A stretch of DNA of 64,000 nucleotides from Actinomycetes bacterium (GTDB lineage Bacteria; Actinomycetota; Acidimicrobiia; Acidimicrobiales; Ilumatobacteraceae). Positions 1 to 8,277 of the stretch are shown here, piece by piece. The stretch covers positions 1 to 64,000 of the forward strand of contig JANXUF010000112.1 of NCBI GenBank assembly GCA_025356335.1. The letters are read 5' to 3'. The first letter of the stretch is position 1. Every line of letters begins with the position of its first letter. A model generated the notes under the pieces. The model was given only the letters and a program-made list of their open reading frames with translations. It had not been told where the DNA came from and did no database searches. Both the position numbers and the translations under genes were made by a program.

Positions 1-110
1 CGCGTTGGCGAACCGACCGTGATGACCTAATAAGAGCCTGGCCCCGGACACCCCCCGAGTGCCTCATCCCTGTCCTGTCACACCCACGGCCACCCAACGC
101 AAACTAACCC

Positions 111-722
111 TTGACAACCATAGGAGCATCGGTACCGGACAGTGCTGGGCGAAATGGATGGGGTTTCGAAAGGGTCTCGGCGCCAAGTGCTACGCGCGAT
201 GCTGGTGAGGTGACACTCTCGTTCGAGTCGTTGGTCTGGCCTGACGACGCAGAGGCAGCGATCAGGTTCCTGACATCGAACGAGTGGCCATTTCACGGGT
301 TGCCCCGCCTCTCGTACGACCAGGCGGCACAGGTCAAGCTTGCGGGCGACGACGTCGCTTCGTTTTGGATACGAGCAGACACCGAAAGGATCGGGCTGAT
401 CCGGGCATTTGATCTCGAAGACCTCGATGCCGGCAGCCCGCTGTTCGACCTGCGCATCGCCGAGGGCGCTCGCAAATTCGGCGTCGGACGTGCGGCCGTG
501 ACCTGGTTGACCGCCCACCTGTTCAGCACCCATGTCGAGCTTCATCGCATCGAAGCAACGACGAGGCACGACAACGTGGCGATGCAGCGAGTGTTCGAAC
601 GCTGTAGTTACCGCCTCGAAGGCCGGATGCTCGAGGCGTGGAAGAACGCCGACGGGACGCGATCGGACACGCTGACCTACGCGATTCTCCGAAGCGAGTG
701 GCGGGCGCTGCCGTGTTCGTGA
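111..722 (+). CDS. GNAT family N-acetyltransferase (RimJ/RimL-like)
   Basis: Acetyl-CoA-dependent N-acetyltransferase; the substrate is not predictable. The C-terminal half has the GNAT pattern: a beta strand, then an acetyl-CoA loop near residues 122-130 (KFGVGRAAV), then the [18 protein letters not shown] segment (about 145-163) typical of RimJ/RimL-type ribosomal or small-molecule acetyltransferases. The longest frame opens with TTG at 111, but a GTG at 210 (residue 34, preceded by a GGTGAG-like stretch) fits the family start better, because residues 1-33 look unstructured. The stop at 720-722 overlaps the GTG start of the broken trpF by about 10 bases, suggesting translational coupling. 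The fold is sure, the target is not. Confidence 0.75.
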   Translation: MTTIGASVPDSAGRNGWGFERVSAPSATRDAGEVTLSFESLVWPDDAEAAIRFLTSNEWPFHGLPRLSYDQAAQVKLAGDDVASFWIRADTERIGLIRAFDLEDLDAGSPLFDLRIAEGARKFGVGRAAVTWLTAHLFSTHVELHRIEATTRHDNVAMQRVFERCSYRLEGRMLEAWKNADGTRSDTLTYAILRSEWRALPCS

Positions 723-1322
723 AGATCTGCGGGATCACACGGCCCGGTGATGCGATCGCCGCCGTCGTCGCCGGTGCCAACGCGATCGGACTCAACTTCA
801 TCCCCACCTCGAGGCGCTGCGTCGACATTGAGGTGGCTCGAGCGATCCTGGCCGTCGTAACCCCACCACATCATGACGGTCGGCATCTTTCGGAACCACC
901 TGGCCAGCGAGGTTCTCGACATCACGGGGGAGCTTCGCCTCACCGCCGCTCAACTGCACGGCGACGAACCTCCTCAGGTCACTGCTGCAGTCGCCGCCGG
1001 TGTGGAGACCGTGATCAAGGTGGTGGCGGCCGGGAGCCGAGCGGTCCATTGCATCGACGAGCACGCCGCAGACATCATCATGGTCGACTCGCCGGATCCA
1101 GGCAGTGGTGTCCCGTTCGATTGGAGCCTCGTTGGCAACCTCGTCACTGAGCACAAGATCCTCCTCGCCGGCGGTCTACGGCCCAACAACGTCGCCGAAG
1201 CAATCCGCCGGGTTCAGCCTTGGGGTGTCGATGTCGCCTCGGGCGTCGAAGACGCACCGGCGCACAAGGATCCGCGCGCGATCGCTCGCTTCGTCACCGA
1301 AGCGCGTGCCGCAGCGAACTAA
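713..1322 (+). pseudogene. trpF: Phosphoribosylanthranilate isomerase, frameshifted
   Basis: TrpF isomerises N-(5'-phosphoribosyl)anthranilate in tryptophan synthesis. The first half (GTG at 713, opening [13 protein letters not shown]) carries the catalytic Cys of KICGIT. The second half, in the next frame from about 865, carries the catalytic Asp of [10 protein letters not shown], the LLAGGLRPNNV phosphate loop and the terminal VDVASGVE motif. The span is 610 bases, that is 203 codons plus one base, so one extra base explains the break. It lies between 857 and 873, most simply in the CCCC run at 861-864. All catalytic motifs survive and the reconstructed length (about 202 aa) is normal. This is therefore either a very recent lesion or a sequencing error. 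No other trp genes are nearby. Confidence 0.85.
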
Positions 1323-1483
1323 CCAACCGACCAGCATCACAAGCGCTCGCGGTGCGCAGCTCGTTAGCGCCGCGCCACAAGTGCGGGTTCGGGTCGCGTA
1401 TCCGGCGGTATCGGATAGTGGCAGCCTGTGGTCGTCTCGCCGAAATTGAGGAACCGGAACCTCATCGTCGTCGTCCAATCAGC

Positions 1484-1951
1484 ATGAAGATCCGTACGGT
1501 CGTACTCCTGCTCGTCGTTTTCGGCGCTGGGTGTGCACCGCAGCACCCACGAGCCAGCGAACCGTCGACACCTTCATCAGGCACGGCACCCCCTTCGAAG
1601 GCACCCCCCACTGCTACGAGGACAACCTCGGGAGTAACCGTCGCAACGGCACCGCAGCCGACCCAGGTTGTGACGACAGCCGCCACGTTGCTCACGTTGC
1701 CAACCGACAGCCAGTTCAGCCTCTACACGCATTGCGGCGTGAACGGCGCGATGATCAACGGGAACTGGTGGGCAGCGACACCGTCCCTCAGCGACGGTTC
1801 GGGCAACCCGCCGCCAGGGTGGGACAACCCGATGCAATCGGGAACACTCCATTACCTCGACGCAACAACTGCGGCTTTTGACGCCGGAAACTCCCGGAAC
1901 ATCATTCTCAAACGGACAACGTCGACCGACTACCCATTCATCTGCTCATAG
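1484..1951 (+). CDS. Putative small lipoprotein
   Basis: A 155-residue secreted protein of unknown function. From the ATG at 1484 it has a textbook lipoprotein signal: Lys/Arg start (MKIRT), a hydrophobic stretch and a lipobox ending GAGC near residue 18. A Ser/Thr/Pro/Ala-rich spacer of about 50 residues follows, then a small domain with TLPTDSQFSLYTHCGVNG and a terminal Cys (YPFICS) that could pair with the earlier Cys. The longer frame back to 1220 overlaps trpF and has no signal-peptide logic, so it was not used. Predicted location is the outer face of the membrane. Homologous small lipoproteins are common in actinobacteria but I cannot name a family. Confidence 0.6.
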   Translation: MKIRTVVLLLVVFGAGCAPQHPRASEPSTPSSGTAPPSKAPPTATRTTSGVTVATAPQPTQVVTTAATLLTLPTDSQFSLYTHCGVNGAMINGNWWAATPSLSDGSGNPPPGWDNPMQSGTLHYLDATTAAFDAGNSRNIILKRTTSTDYPFICS

Positions 1952-1996
1952 CGGGAAAGGAACACCTGAGGCCGCTGATCCGGCGGCACCGGGCAC

Positions 1997-2308
1997 TTGG
2001 TCGCATTGATATTCTCCAGTCATGAATCGGACGGAAGGGCGTCATTGGCCGTAACCGGCGCAGCGAGGCTGTTGTTTGTAGCCTCAATTCCGATCGTGTG
2101 GATTGGCGTCGCGCTGACGCTCTGGAACTTTGGGCGGCCGGGCGGACCGGCGGGAACAGCGAGTCCGATCTGTCTTGGGATTGTGGCGACCTGGTTGGTC
2201 GTGAGGAAGCTGATGGGCCGTTCCGTCTCATGGGCGGAGATGCGCCGCTCGAGACCGCGATGGGTGCGTCTGATCGTTGAGGGCGTCGACAACGCAGACC
2301 GTCCCTGA
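1997..2308 (+). CDS. Hypothetical small membrane protein
   Basis: About 100 residues with two predicted membrane segments: ARLLFVASIPIVWIGVAL (around residues 23-42) and ASPICLGIVATWLVVRKL (around 55-72). An Arg-rich tail (MRRSRPRWVR) would lie in the cytoplasm. The start is uncertain: TTG at 1997 or TTG at 2006, neither with a strong ribosome binding site. I recognise no family. It is supported only by the clean transmembrane pattern and its place among other small envelope proteins, so it may not be real. Confidence 0.35.
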   Translation: MVALIFSSHESDGRASLAVTGAARLLFVASIPIVWIGVALTLWNFGRPGGPAGTASPICLGIVATWLVVRKLMGRSVSWAEMRRSRPRWVRLIVEGVDNADRP

Positions 2309-2403
2309 TCGGACACGCCCCCCCGTGGCGACAAGCTGCCCCGGGCGGGACGAAGCAGCCGCCTCTCAATCCCGGCGGTACCGGGCAGCCGTCGGCCGTC
2401 ACG

Positions 2404-2682
2404 ATGTCTATGGAGCACGCAGAAAAGGAAAAATTCGTGATCTACAGTCGACGCGCCGAGAGAGGTGATGTGATGGCTTTGTTCGGGATCGTCATCGCAG
2501 TCGTTGGCGTAGCAACGGTTCTTCTCCGACACGAGCTTGAGAATGCAAACCAACGAATCTTCTACGAGATCAATCTCAAGGCGCAGCGTCCGCCGCAACT
2601 CTTTCGGAGCGAGACATACCTCGTTTTCGGTTCTGCCCTTGTTGTCGCTGGAGTCGTAGTCGTGGTGCTGAATCTGGCATAG
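2404..2682 (+). CDS. Hypothetical two-helix membrane protein
   Basis: A 92-residue protein with two hydrophobic helices, VMALFGIVIAVVGVATVLL (about residues 23-41) and YLVFGSALVVAGVVVVVLNL (about 72-91). They are joined by a charged loop (RHELENANQRIFYEINLKAQRP) that should face one side of the membrane. The reading frame is clean and the amino-acid composition is that of a real membrane protein. Start ATG at 2404; an alternative ATG lies at 2410. No recognised domain. Neighbours are other small envelope proteins of unknown role. Confidence 0.5.
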   Translation: MSMEHAEKEKFVIYSRRAERGDVMALFGIVIAVVGVATVLLRHELENANQRIFYEINLKAQRPPQLFRSETYLVFGSALVVAGVVVVVLNLA

Positions 2683-2850
2683 CACGGCTTGGGTGCCGGT
2701 GGGCCGTGCAGGCTTTCAAACCATTGAACTGCCCCGGTTACGTTCAGCCGGTGGACAGAACGGCCGGATGTTGAAGCGGCCATGCCTGCCGGCGCCGGCG
2801 TGAGTTGGGTGGCTGCGGGCGAAGGTTGCGATGGCGTAGCGTCAACAAGG

Positions 2851-3102
2851 ATGAGGACAGCTTCCACGCTTTTCCTCATCGTCGTTCTTGGATCGTGCGC
2901 CTCGAGCACCACCCTTCCTGCCAGAACCACGACGCTGACTTCCCTGAGCCCCACTCAAGTTGCGCTCTCGTACTGTGGGAGCCATCAGGGAACGCCAGAG
3001 GAGTACGCGGCTGGGGCTGTGAAGTTGGGTGTCATCTCCTCAGCTGAACAAGATGCTGTTCTCAAAGTCGTCAGCCAGTTGCAGGCAACTGGCAACTGCT
3101 GA
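2851..3102 (+). CDS. Putative small lipoprotein
   Basis: An 83-residue protein from the ATG at 2851, chosen because it begins a lipoprotein signal: MRTASTLFLIVVLGSC with lipobox LGSC. After a Thr-rich linker comes a compact helical segment (VALSYCGSHQGTPEEY through VISSAEQDAVLKVVSQLQ) with Cys near both ends (SYCG and TGNC), probably a disulfide. Upstream in-frame codons from 2782 add a Gly/Ala-rich stretch with no sense as a signal and were left out. Function unknown; expected on the outer face of the membrane. Confidence 0.55.
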   Translation: MRTASTLFLIVVLGSCASSTTLPARTTTLTSLSPTQVALSYCGSHQGTPEEYAAGAVKLGVISSAEQDAVLKVVSQLQATGNC

Positions 3103-3438
3103 CGCGAAAATCGATGGCCCCTTGCGGCTGCAGTTGACCTTGCCCTCAAGAGCCCAGGCGAAATCCGGCGTTCTGCACGATGGCTGTGTCCATGAGCCGC
3201 GGTGCCGGGCAGTTCGGTCGATGGTTTCAGTCGGATCTGTCCGTGTCTCTCCAATCATGCGAGTGGCGGAAGCCGGAGGCCGTGCACTCTGTCGCTGGGT
3301 GACTGTCCTGTTGGGCATTTTGCGTCGCTCTGATAGCGGCGGGAGCGTCCTCGTGGTCGGTTGCGCCACGGCGGTCCCAGTCCGCAGTGCCGTGGATCTC
3401 GCGTCGGTTGCACGCCCACTCACCGTCCCGGGGGGCCC
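3103..3438. other. Gap without a recognisable gene
   Basis: About 336 bases between the small lipoprotein and the toxin-antitoxin promoter. Open frames run through on both strands but none gives a recognisable protein, signal peptide or membrane pattern. The only thing seen is a short GCCG(C/T)GGTGCCGGGCA-like string near 3199-3214 that resembles strings near 1979-1996 and 2377-2396, each between small genes. Confidence 0.4.
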
Positions 3439-3476
3439 TTGACCTCCGCTCTCGAATGACTATAATTCTGGTCATG
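3439..3476 (+). promoter_or_regulatory. Consensus promoter giving a leaderless antitoxin mRNA
   Basis: TTGACC at 3439-3444 and a perfect TATAAT at 3461-3466 are separated by 16 bases. Transcription would start about 7 bases after the -10 box, at or next to the A of the ATG at 3474. The antitoxin message would then be leaderless, which is common in actinobacteria. No Shine-Dalgarno sequence precedes this ATG, which fits. An ATG at 3456 lies upstream of the -10 box and would not be transcribed from here. Confidence 0.7.
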
Positions 3477-3746
3477 TCTGACGTGTTGCCGCTTGCCGAA
3501 GTCAAAGCCAAGTTCTCCGAGATGGTCGATCGCGTCGAGCAACAACACGACCGCATCACCGTCACCCGCAACGGTCGGCGGGCCGCCGTGCTAATGAGCG
3601 CCGACGACCTCGCCTCACTCGAAGACACCCTCGAGTTGCTCTCGGACCCGACGGCGATGGCACAGATCGAACAGGCCCGCCGGGAGGTGGCCGCGGGCAA
3701 CACCGTGTCAGCCGACGAGATCCGCGCCAAGTATCTCCGGCAGTGA
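3474..3746 (+). CDS. Phd/YefM-family antitoxin
   Basis: A 90-residue antitoxin. The N-terminus (VLPLAEVKAKFSEMVDRV, then RITVTRNGRRAAVLMSADDLASLEDTLELL) is the Phd/YefM DNA-binding and dimerisation domain. The C-terminal helix (AMAQIEQARREVAAGNTVSADEI) is the usual toxin-neutralising tail. The protein should bind its own promoter and repress the pair. The ATG at 3474 was chosen over 3456 because a consensus promoter places the transcript start there. The stop overlaps the GTG of the RelE-type toxin by four bases, the classic coupled arrangement. Confidence 0.9.
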   Translation: MSDVLPLAEVKAKFSEMVDRVEQQHDRITVTRNGRRAAVLMSADDLASLEDTLELLSDPTAMAQIEQARREVAAGNTVSADEIRAKYLRQ

Positions 3747-4018
3747 TCGAGCCGCTCTGGACACTGCGTGTCGCCGCGTCGGCAGAGCGGCAACTCGCTC
3801 GACTACCCGACCGCGTCGCTGCTGCAGTCGTGGAATTCATGGTCGGGCCATTGTGCGAGAACCCTCCAAGGGTCGGTCACCCGCTGCAGCGTGAACTGGC
3901 GGGACTCTGGTCCGCGAGACGAGGTGCCTATCGCGTCGTCTACGAGATAGACGACCAAGCAAAGACCGTCACCGTCCTTCGGATCGAGCACCGATCCGAT
4001 GTGTACCGACCGCGATAA
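3743..4018 (+). CDS. RelE/ParE-family toxin
   Basis: A 91-residue toxin of the RelE/ParE fold, expected to be a ribosome-dependent mRNA endonuclease. Family pattern: an N-terminal strand and helix (WTLRVAASAERQLARLPDRVAAAVVEF), the GHPLQRELAGLWSARRGAYRVVYEIDD core with conserved Leu, Arg and Tyr, and the terminal strand VTVLRIEHRSDVYR containing the catalytic-region Arg and His. It starts at GTG 3743 inside the antitoxin stop. It appears intact, unlike the MazF-type toxin at 42.9 kb. Such modules often stabilise mobile DNA, and this one abuts the relaxase element. Confidence 0.9.
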   Translation: MIEPLWTLRVAASAERQLARLPDRVAAAVVEFMVGPLCENPPRVGHPLQRELAGLWSARRGAYRVVYEIDDQAKTVTVLRIEHRSDVYRPR

Positions 4019-4180
4019 CGCCGCCAGATCCGCAGATCGACGCCGCTTCCAGCCGACATCGCTACCCGTAGAAACCCCGGCGACCCGTAGCCGTAAGGTG
4101 CCGGTATAGGGCACTCGCGTAACGTCCGATCGAGGCTCCCGGGTGGCCGGAACTGGCTCACGATTCGAGCGTGTCCCGGC

Positions 4181-5131
4181 TCACAGTTCGATGCCGAAGC
4201 TGTGTGATTCGATCTCGATTGTGGGTTGTTGGCGGTGGATGCCTCGTGTTTCGGCCCACGATTCGACGGCGTTGGCGAGCGATTGATGGAACTCCCGGTT
4301 GACGTCCTTGCTTGCTGGCTGGAGGGCGTCGATGAGGTCGAGAGTTTGTTCGCTGGTGATCGGTTTACCGGTTGCCCAGTCTTTCCAGGCGTCGAGTGCT
4401 TCGATGCGTTGTTGGGCGTTGGCGAATCGTTCGGGGATGGCGGTCCAACTGTCGATGATCCGCAAGCCGCAACTGTCTTTAAAGCGTCGTAGCTCTTTGT
4501 ATGCCGCTGAGGTTGCTTGCTGGAACGGTTCCCGCTCGGCCGTCACCTCAGCCAGGTGTGCCCTCGCTTCGACGGTGGTCTCGGTTGCCGCTGCCAGATC
4601 GGCTCGCGCTTGTTTGCGGGTGCGCCAGCCAGCGTCAGCGAGATGCTGTTTCGCCGACCGTTCGGCTGCGTCCGCGCTCGCCACCGCATTCTTTGCCACG
4701 CTGAGCTCCTTGTTGTACGGACGGCACGCTTCTTCCGCCTTGTCGTGGCGTTGCTCAGCTATCGCGATCGCCTGTTGCCGCTCAGCTTGACGTTGCTCCT
4801 GGGCACGGAATTGTGGTTCGAGTTGCGAGTACTCCTCGACAACGAGGCGTCGTAGCTGCGACCACCATTCCGGGATCTGACACCGCACCTGCAGCACCGG
4901 TGCTGGCGGCGGTGTGGGTGGTTGGTGGTCTTGTTGTTCGAGTTGGCGTCGTACGGTGGTGGCGGGGATATCGGCCCGGTCACTGACGAGGATCGTCTCG
5001 AGGACTTCACGTGCTTCACGAATGTCGCGAGACTTGGTGACGACGAGGATCATGTTCTCTTCCTGGCCACGAGAGATCGAGACGTAGAACCCCCTGCCTG
5101 TCGTGGCTGCTGTGGCGAGGGTGACACTCAC
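4181..5131 (-). CDS. C-terminal part of split MobF relaxase-helicase
   Basis: This frame carries the end of the relaxase-helicase gene. Its first 25 residues (SVTLATAATTGRGFYVSISR, then GQEENMILVVT) are the last helicase motif of a RecD/TraI-type helicase. That motif is missing from the upstream frame. A Pro-rich linker and a long Ala/Glu/Gln/Arg-rich coiled-coil region (about residues 100-210) follow, as in other actinobacterial MobF proteins. The GTG at 5131 overlaps the stop of the upstream frame (GTGA), so separate coupled translation is possible. The simpler view is one gene of about 1,100 codons split by loss of one base, since 4181-7482 is 3,302 bases (3n+2). Confidence 0.7.
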   Translation of the reverse strand: MSVTLATAATTGRGFYVSISRGQEENMILVVTKSRDIREAREVLETILVSDRADIPATTVRRQLEQQDHQPPTPPPAPVLQVRCQIPEWWSQLRRLVVEEYSQLEPQFRAQEQRQAERQQAIAIAEQRHDKAEEACRPYNKELSVAKNAVASADAAERSAKQHLADAGWRTRKQARADLAAATETTVEARAHLAEVTAEREPFQQATSAAYKELRRFKDSCGLRIIDSWTAIPERFANAQQRIEALDAWKDWATGKPITSEQTLDLIDALQPASKDVNREFHQSLANAVESWAETRGIHRQQPTIEIESHSFGIEL

Positions 5132-7482
5132 CGTTTCCGTACCGGACTGGTTCCCTGGTCCGTCGCCGCGTAGGCGAGGCGGACATGCTCACTGGCGTAG
5201 TCGCCGGGGAGGGTGGCGGTGCCGTGTCCATCAATACGGGACACGGTCACATCACCCGTGCTGGTGTCGGTGTGGGTGACGGTCCACATGTCACGGTTGC
5301 GGATGGTGTCGCCTGCTGTCGTGTGCAGCCGGCGGTTGTTGCGTCGTGTCGCCACGACATCACCCACATACGCCTGGGCCCCGTCGGCGATCACTGAGCA
5401 GCGTCCCGGGTTGATGTCGCCACGTTGCAGGCGGCGGTCTTGGATGAGTTCGTTGATTGCTTCGACATGCGCGTTCGTTGTCGAGGTCACCGCTGTGGTC
5501 TTGCCGGCGGCATGGTTGTGGATCCAGGTGTCGGCGGTGCGCTCCAAGTGCTCGGCGAGGGTGCCGGGGATGATCCGTCCGTGTGCTTCGTAGGCGTCGA
5601 GGCCGCGGGGGTCGCCGTTGCGGATCTGGAGGGAGGCGGCGGCTTCCCAGTCGTGCGTGAAGCGGTGCACCGTCTCCAACGCCACCGTCCGTCCTGTCGT
5701 GCACAGTTCGTTGAACAGCCCGCCACGGGCGACACCTTGCAACTGTCGAGGGTCACCGACAAGGACGAGGCGCCAGTCGTGTGCGTCGGCGATCCGTGTC
5801 AGCGTGTACAGGTCATGCGTGCCGAGCATGCCGGCCTCATCGACGATGAGGGTGGTGCCGGGACCGATGTCCCACGGATACCCGGGTGCCCGGTCCGGTT
5901 GGGACCATTCGTACACGAGTTTGGCGACCGTGTCGGCGACCATTCCCGTCTCGGTTTCCAGGACTTGGGCGGCTTTGGCGGTCGGAGCTACACCGAACAC
6001 GGGACGGTGGACCGTGTGCAGATCGGTGACCGCCGCACGCAGCATCGTCGTCTTCCCGGTCCCTGCCGGGCCGACGATCAACACCAGGCCGTCGTCACCG
6101 GCGACCGCCGCGGCGGCGTCACCCTGCAACACATCGAGTCCCTTCCGGGCGACGGTCGTGGAGGGTGTCGGGTCGTCGAGTTGTTGGTCGATCGCCCACG
6201 ACAACACATGCTCCTCCTGCACCAACACCGCCTGACTCGTCACATGCGCAGCGACCGGCTCGATCCAGATCGGACGGCCATCCGCCACCCTCGTCACCGC
6301 ACCCTCAGCCTGTGCGGGGTCGAGATCGACACACTGCTCGAGAACCTCCTCGACTGCCAGGTCCAAGATTTGCGCCCACCGCTTTCCTCCCGCACCGTCC
6401 ATCGGGTACTGCAGATCGCAGAGGGTGCGGAGAAGGTCCATGCGGTGCCACGCCGACTGGCGCTCCGATACGACATCGATCACCTCCTCGACCGTTACCC
6501 GCACACCCGGTCGGCGGTCACGGCCGGCATCGACGATCGACTGCACCAATGTTTCGGGTGTGACGCCGACAGCGGCGGCCTCATCCAGCCACCGCTCACG
6601 CAAATGTTCGGCGTCATGGCCCGTCTTGCGTGTCCGGGTGTCCAGTGCGGCTTCACGGCCGAGGGCTGCACGCTCGAAACGGTTCGGGTCACGACTTTCA
6701 CGGTCGATGAACTCGGCGACCTTCGCCGTCATCGCCACATCGATCTCCGCGGTCCGTTTCGAGAACCGTGCCAGCAACTCCGGCGGGACACCGGTGATCT
6801 CCGCCTGACCCTTGACGATCTCGCCGAACCCGACACCGAACCGTTCCGTCAACTCAGCACGCAGGACCGACTGGTACAAGCCGCCGAGGGCGCGTTGATG
6901 CTTCTTCAACAGGCGGGCGTCGAGCGCCAACCAACTCCCATCCGCTGTCTGCACCTTCGAGGAGATCACGAGATGCGTATGCAACTGCGGGTCATCCAAC
7001 CGTGACGTCGTCTGACGGAACGAACCGATCATCAAACCTGCTGTTTCCGGATGCAACCGCGCACCATTCGACCGGACCCGTGTCGTCGCCCCGAAACGCT
7101 CCAACGTTTCGACGACGGATCGGACGGCGAGATCGTGCGCTTGGAGGAGGCGGGTGTCGCCGGTGAGCGCCCACCACACCGACAACGACTTCGGTGCCGA
7201 CACCGTCGCATCAAACCCCGCGACCGCCCGGATCACTTTGCAGTTGGCGAGGGTGCGGTCCTTCAACGGCAGGCCGAGCGTTGTCCCCGATATTGGGTCA
7301 CGGCCCGACAACAACAACTCCAACCGCTCCGTCGACACCACCGACCCTGCGATCCCGAAACCATCCGCCTCACCACCGACCCAGACACCCGGCTCCTCAC
7401 CGTCGGCCTGGGTCAGGTACTTCGTGTAATACGCGGCGGTCACCCCGGCGGACCCGGCGTACAGCGTCGTCACCCGGATCAT
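5128..7482 (-). CDS. MobF (TrwC-type) relaxase with RecD-like helicase, C-terminally frameshifted
   Basis: A conjugative relaxase that would nick oriT and unwind the transferred strand. The start used is the second Met (7482), because MIRVTTLYAGSAGVTAAYYTKYL is the normal family N-terminus with catalytic Tyr candidates. The relaxase domain includes SAPKSLSVWWAL and DDPQLHTHLVI with two of the three metal-binding His. The position of the first His in other MobF proteins is Gln here (FRQTTSR). The helicase half has Walker A GPAGTGKTT and Walker B LIVDEAGMLG, then motif IV-like VGDPRQLQGVARGG. The frame ends in AATDQGTSPVRKR just where helicase motif VI should continue, and that continuation is found in the next frame. 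Two DNA-binding genes lie upstream on the same strand. Confidence 0.85.
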   Translation of the reverse strand: MIRVTTLYAGSAGVTAAYYTKYLTQADGEEPGVWVGGEADGFGIAGSVVSTERLELLLSGRDPISGTTLGLPLKDRTLANCKVIRAVAGFDATVSAPKSLSVWWALTGDTRLLQAHDLAVRSVVETLERFGATTRVRSNGARLHPETAGLMIGSFRQTTSRLDDPQLHTHLVISSKVQTADGSWLALDARLLKKHQRALGGLYQSVLRAELTERFGVGFGEIVKGQAEITGVPPELLARFSKRTAEIDVAMTAKVAEFIDRESRDPNRFERAALGREAALDTRTRKTGHDAEHLRERWLDEAAAVGVTPETLVQSIVDAGRDRRPGVRVTVEEVIDVVSERQSAWHRMDLLRTLCDLQYPMDGAGGKRWAQILDLAVEEVLEQCVDLDPAQAEGAVTRVADGRPIWIEPVAAHVTSQAVLVQEEHVLSWAIDQQLDDPTPSTTVARKGLDVLQGDAAAAVAGDDGLVLIVGPAGTGKTTMLRAAVTDLHTVHRPVFGVAPTAKAAQVLETETGMVADTVAKLVYEWSQPDRAPGYPWDIGPGTTLIVDEAGMLGTHDLYTLTRIADAHDWRLVLVGDPRQLQGVARGGLFNELCTTGRTVALETVHRFTHDWEAAASLQIRNGDPRGLDAYEAHGRIIPGTLAEHLERTADTWIHNHAAGKTTAVTSTTNAHVEAINELIQDRRLQRGDINPGRCSVIADGAQAYVGDVVATRRNNRRLHTTAGDTIRNRDMWTVTHTDTSTGDVTVSRIDGHGTATLPGDYASEHVRLAYAATDQGTSPVRKR

Positions 7483-7559
7483 GACCACACACACCTGGAC
7501 ACGGGCACCTGTCTGTCATTCAAGGGGTAGCTCAATCGGAGGGTCATGGTGGGTGGTCC

Positions 7560-8036
7560 TCAGTCCCAGACCGCGAACGACAGTTGCGCGGGATCGCGTC
7601 GTGCGACTCGACCGCGAGGCGGTACTACAGAGGTGTGCGTGACGCAGGTGTGTATCGAGACGTCGACCGGTTCGGAGGTGTGCGTCTGCACGAAGCTGAC
7701 GGCATGAGGAACAGTGATGCTGTAGGCGCCTGCATCGAACGTTCCGGCCGGCGTCCTCGCCGGCACAGGCGTCACGATCCCCGCAGCCTGCAGTCGGCGG
7801 AGCGCCCGAGCGACGGTGTCCTTCGCCAAACCCAACGACGCACCGAGTGCGCGGACCGAGACCGCCGCCGTGCAGTCGTCGACGCCACCGGTCGAGCACA
7901 GCAGCATCTCTTCGAGCACAACCCACGCCGTCGGGCCCACCTCGCGCCAGAGCCCGCTCACAGCTGCGCCGACGACGATCGAACGACCAGCCGGGCTAAC
8001 GCTCACGAGGAGCCCCAGACGTCTGGACCTCCGCAT
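7560..8036 (-). CDS. Winged-helix DNA-binding protein of the mobile element
   Basis: A 158-residue protein with a clear winged-helix core: WVVLEEMLLC, then AAVSVRALGASLGLAKDTVARALRRL with the wing AAGIVTPVPAR (about residues 40-95). This resembles replication-initiation or plasmid-type regulators. The C-terminal third is Val/Thr/His-rich and not recognised. It sits just upstream of the relaxase on the same strand and overlaps the preceding HTH gene by about 40 bases, or about 11 if a GTG near 8006 is the true start. A role in controlling relaxase expression is inferred from position only. Confidence 0.7.
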   Translation of the reverse strand: MRRSRRLGLLVSVSPAGRSIVVGAAVSGLWREVGPTAWVVLEEMLLCSTGGVDDCTAAVSVRALGASLGLAKDTVARALRRLQAAGIVTPVPARTPAGTFDAGAYSITVPHAVSFVQTHTSEPVDVSIHTCVTHTSVVPPRGRVARRDPAQLSFAVWD

Positions 8037-8274
8037 CGCAGAGCCTTACGACTCGGCCCGTTGTCGCCAACACCATCAACGCCCAGTGCGGCACGCTAAG
8101 GCATCCCGGCCCCAGACGGATGACGGGCATTCCTGCCGTCCCGCCGGACTCCAGGTACTCGTGAGCCATTGCATACGCACGCGAGCGACCGATGTGCAAA
8201 ATGCGCGCCTCCTGCTCGATCGTCAGCAGCAGGACGCCATCCTCTGCCTCATCGAACGACACGATCGGGTGCAT
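7996..8274 (-). CDS. Excisionase/AlpA-like helix-turn-helix protein
   Basis: A 92-residue protein with a MerR/excisionase-like helix-turn-helix: LLLTIEQEARILHIGRSRAY (about residues 15-34), then an AMAHEYLESG helix and the strand pair MPVIRLGPGCLSVPHWAL that forms the wing. Such proteins direct excision or act as small activators in actinobacterial integrative elements. The ATG at 8274 has a strong ribosome binding site (AGGAGAGGG) just upstream; the GTG one codon earlier is less likely. It is the first gene of a three-gene run (HTH, winged helix, relaxase). No integrase gene is found beside it, which is unusual for this type. Confidence 0.7.
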   Translation of the reverse strand: MHPIVSFDEAEDGVLLLTIEQEARILHIGRSRAYAMAHEYLESGGTAGMPVIRLGPGCLSVPHWALMVLATTGRVVRLCDAEVQTSGAPRER

Positions 8275-8277
8275 CAC

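Noticed and set aside
3456-3473. ATG at 3456 as the antitoxin start
   Set aside because: It lies upstream of the -10 box and would not be in the transcript from the only clear promoter.
4019-4180. Left attachment site of the mobile element as a copy of the tRNA-Val 3' end
   Set aside because: Compared by eye with the tRNA T-arm and acceptor sequence; no convincing match was found.
5128-5160. Programmed ribosomal frameshift in the relaxase gene
   Set aside because: The needed shift is -1, but no X-XXY-YYZ slippery site or strong downstream structure is visible; a lost base is simpler.
5425-7005. 526-codon open frame on the plus strand through the relaxase gene
   Set aside because: Antisense to a gene with clear relaxase and helicase motifs. 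The translation is Arg/His/Gly-rich without domains, a GC-driven shadow.
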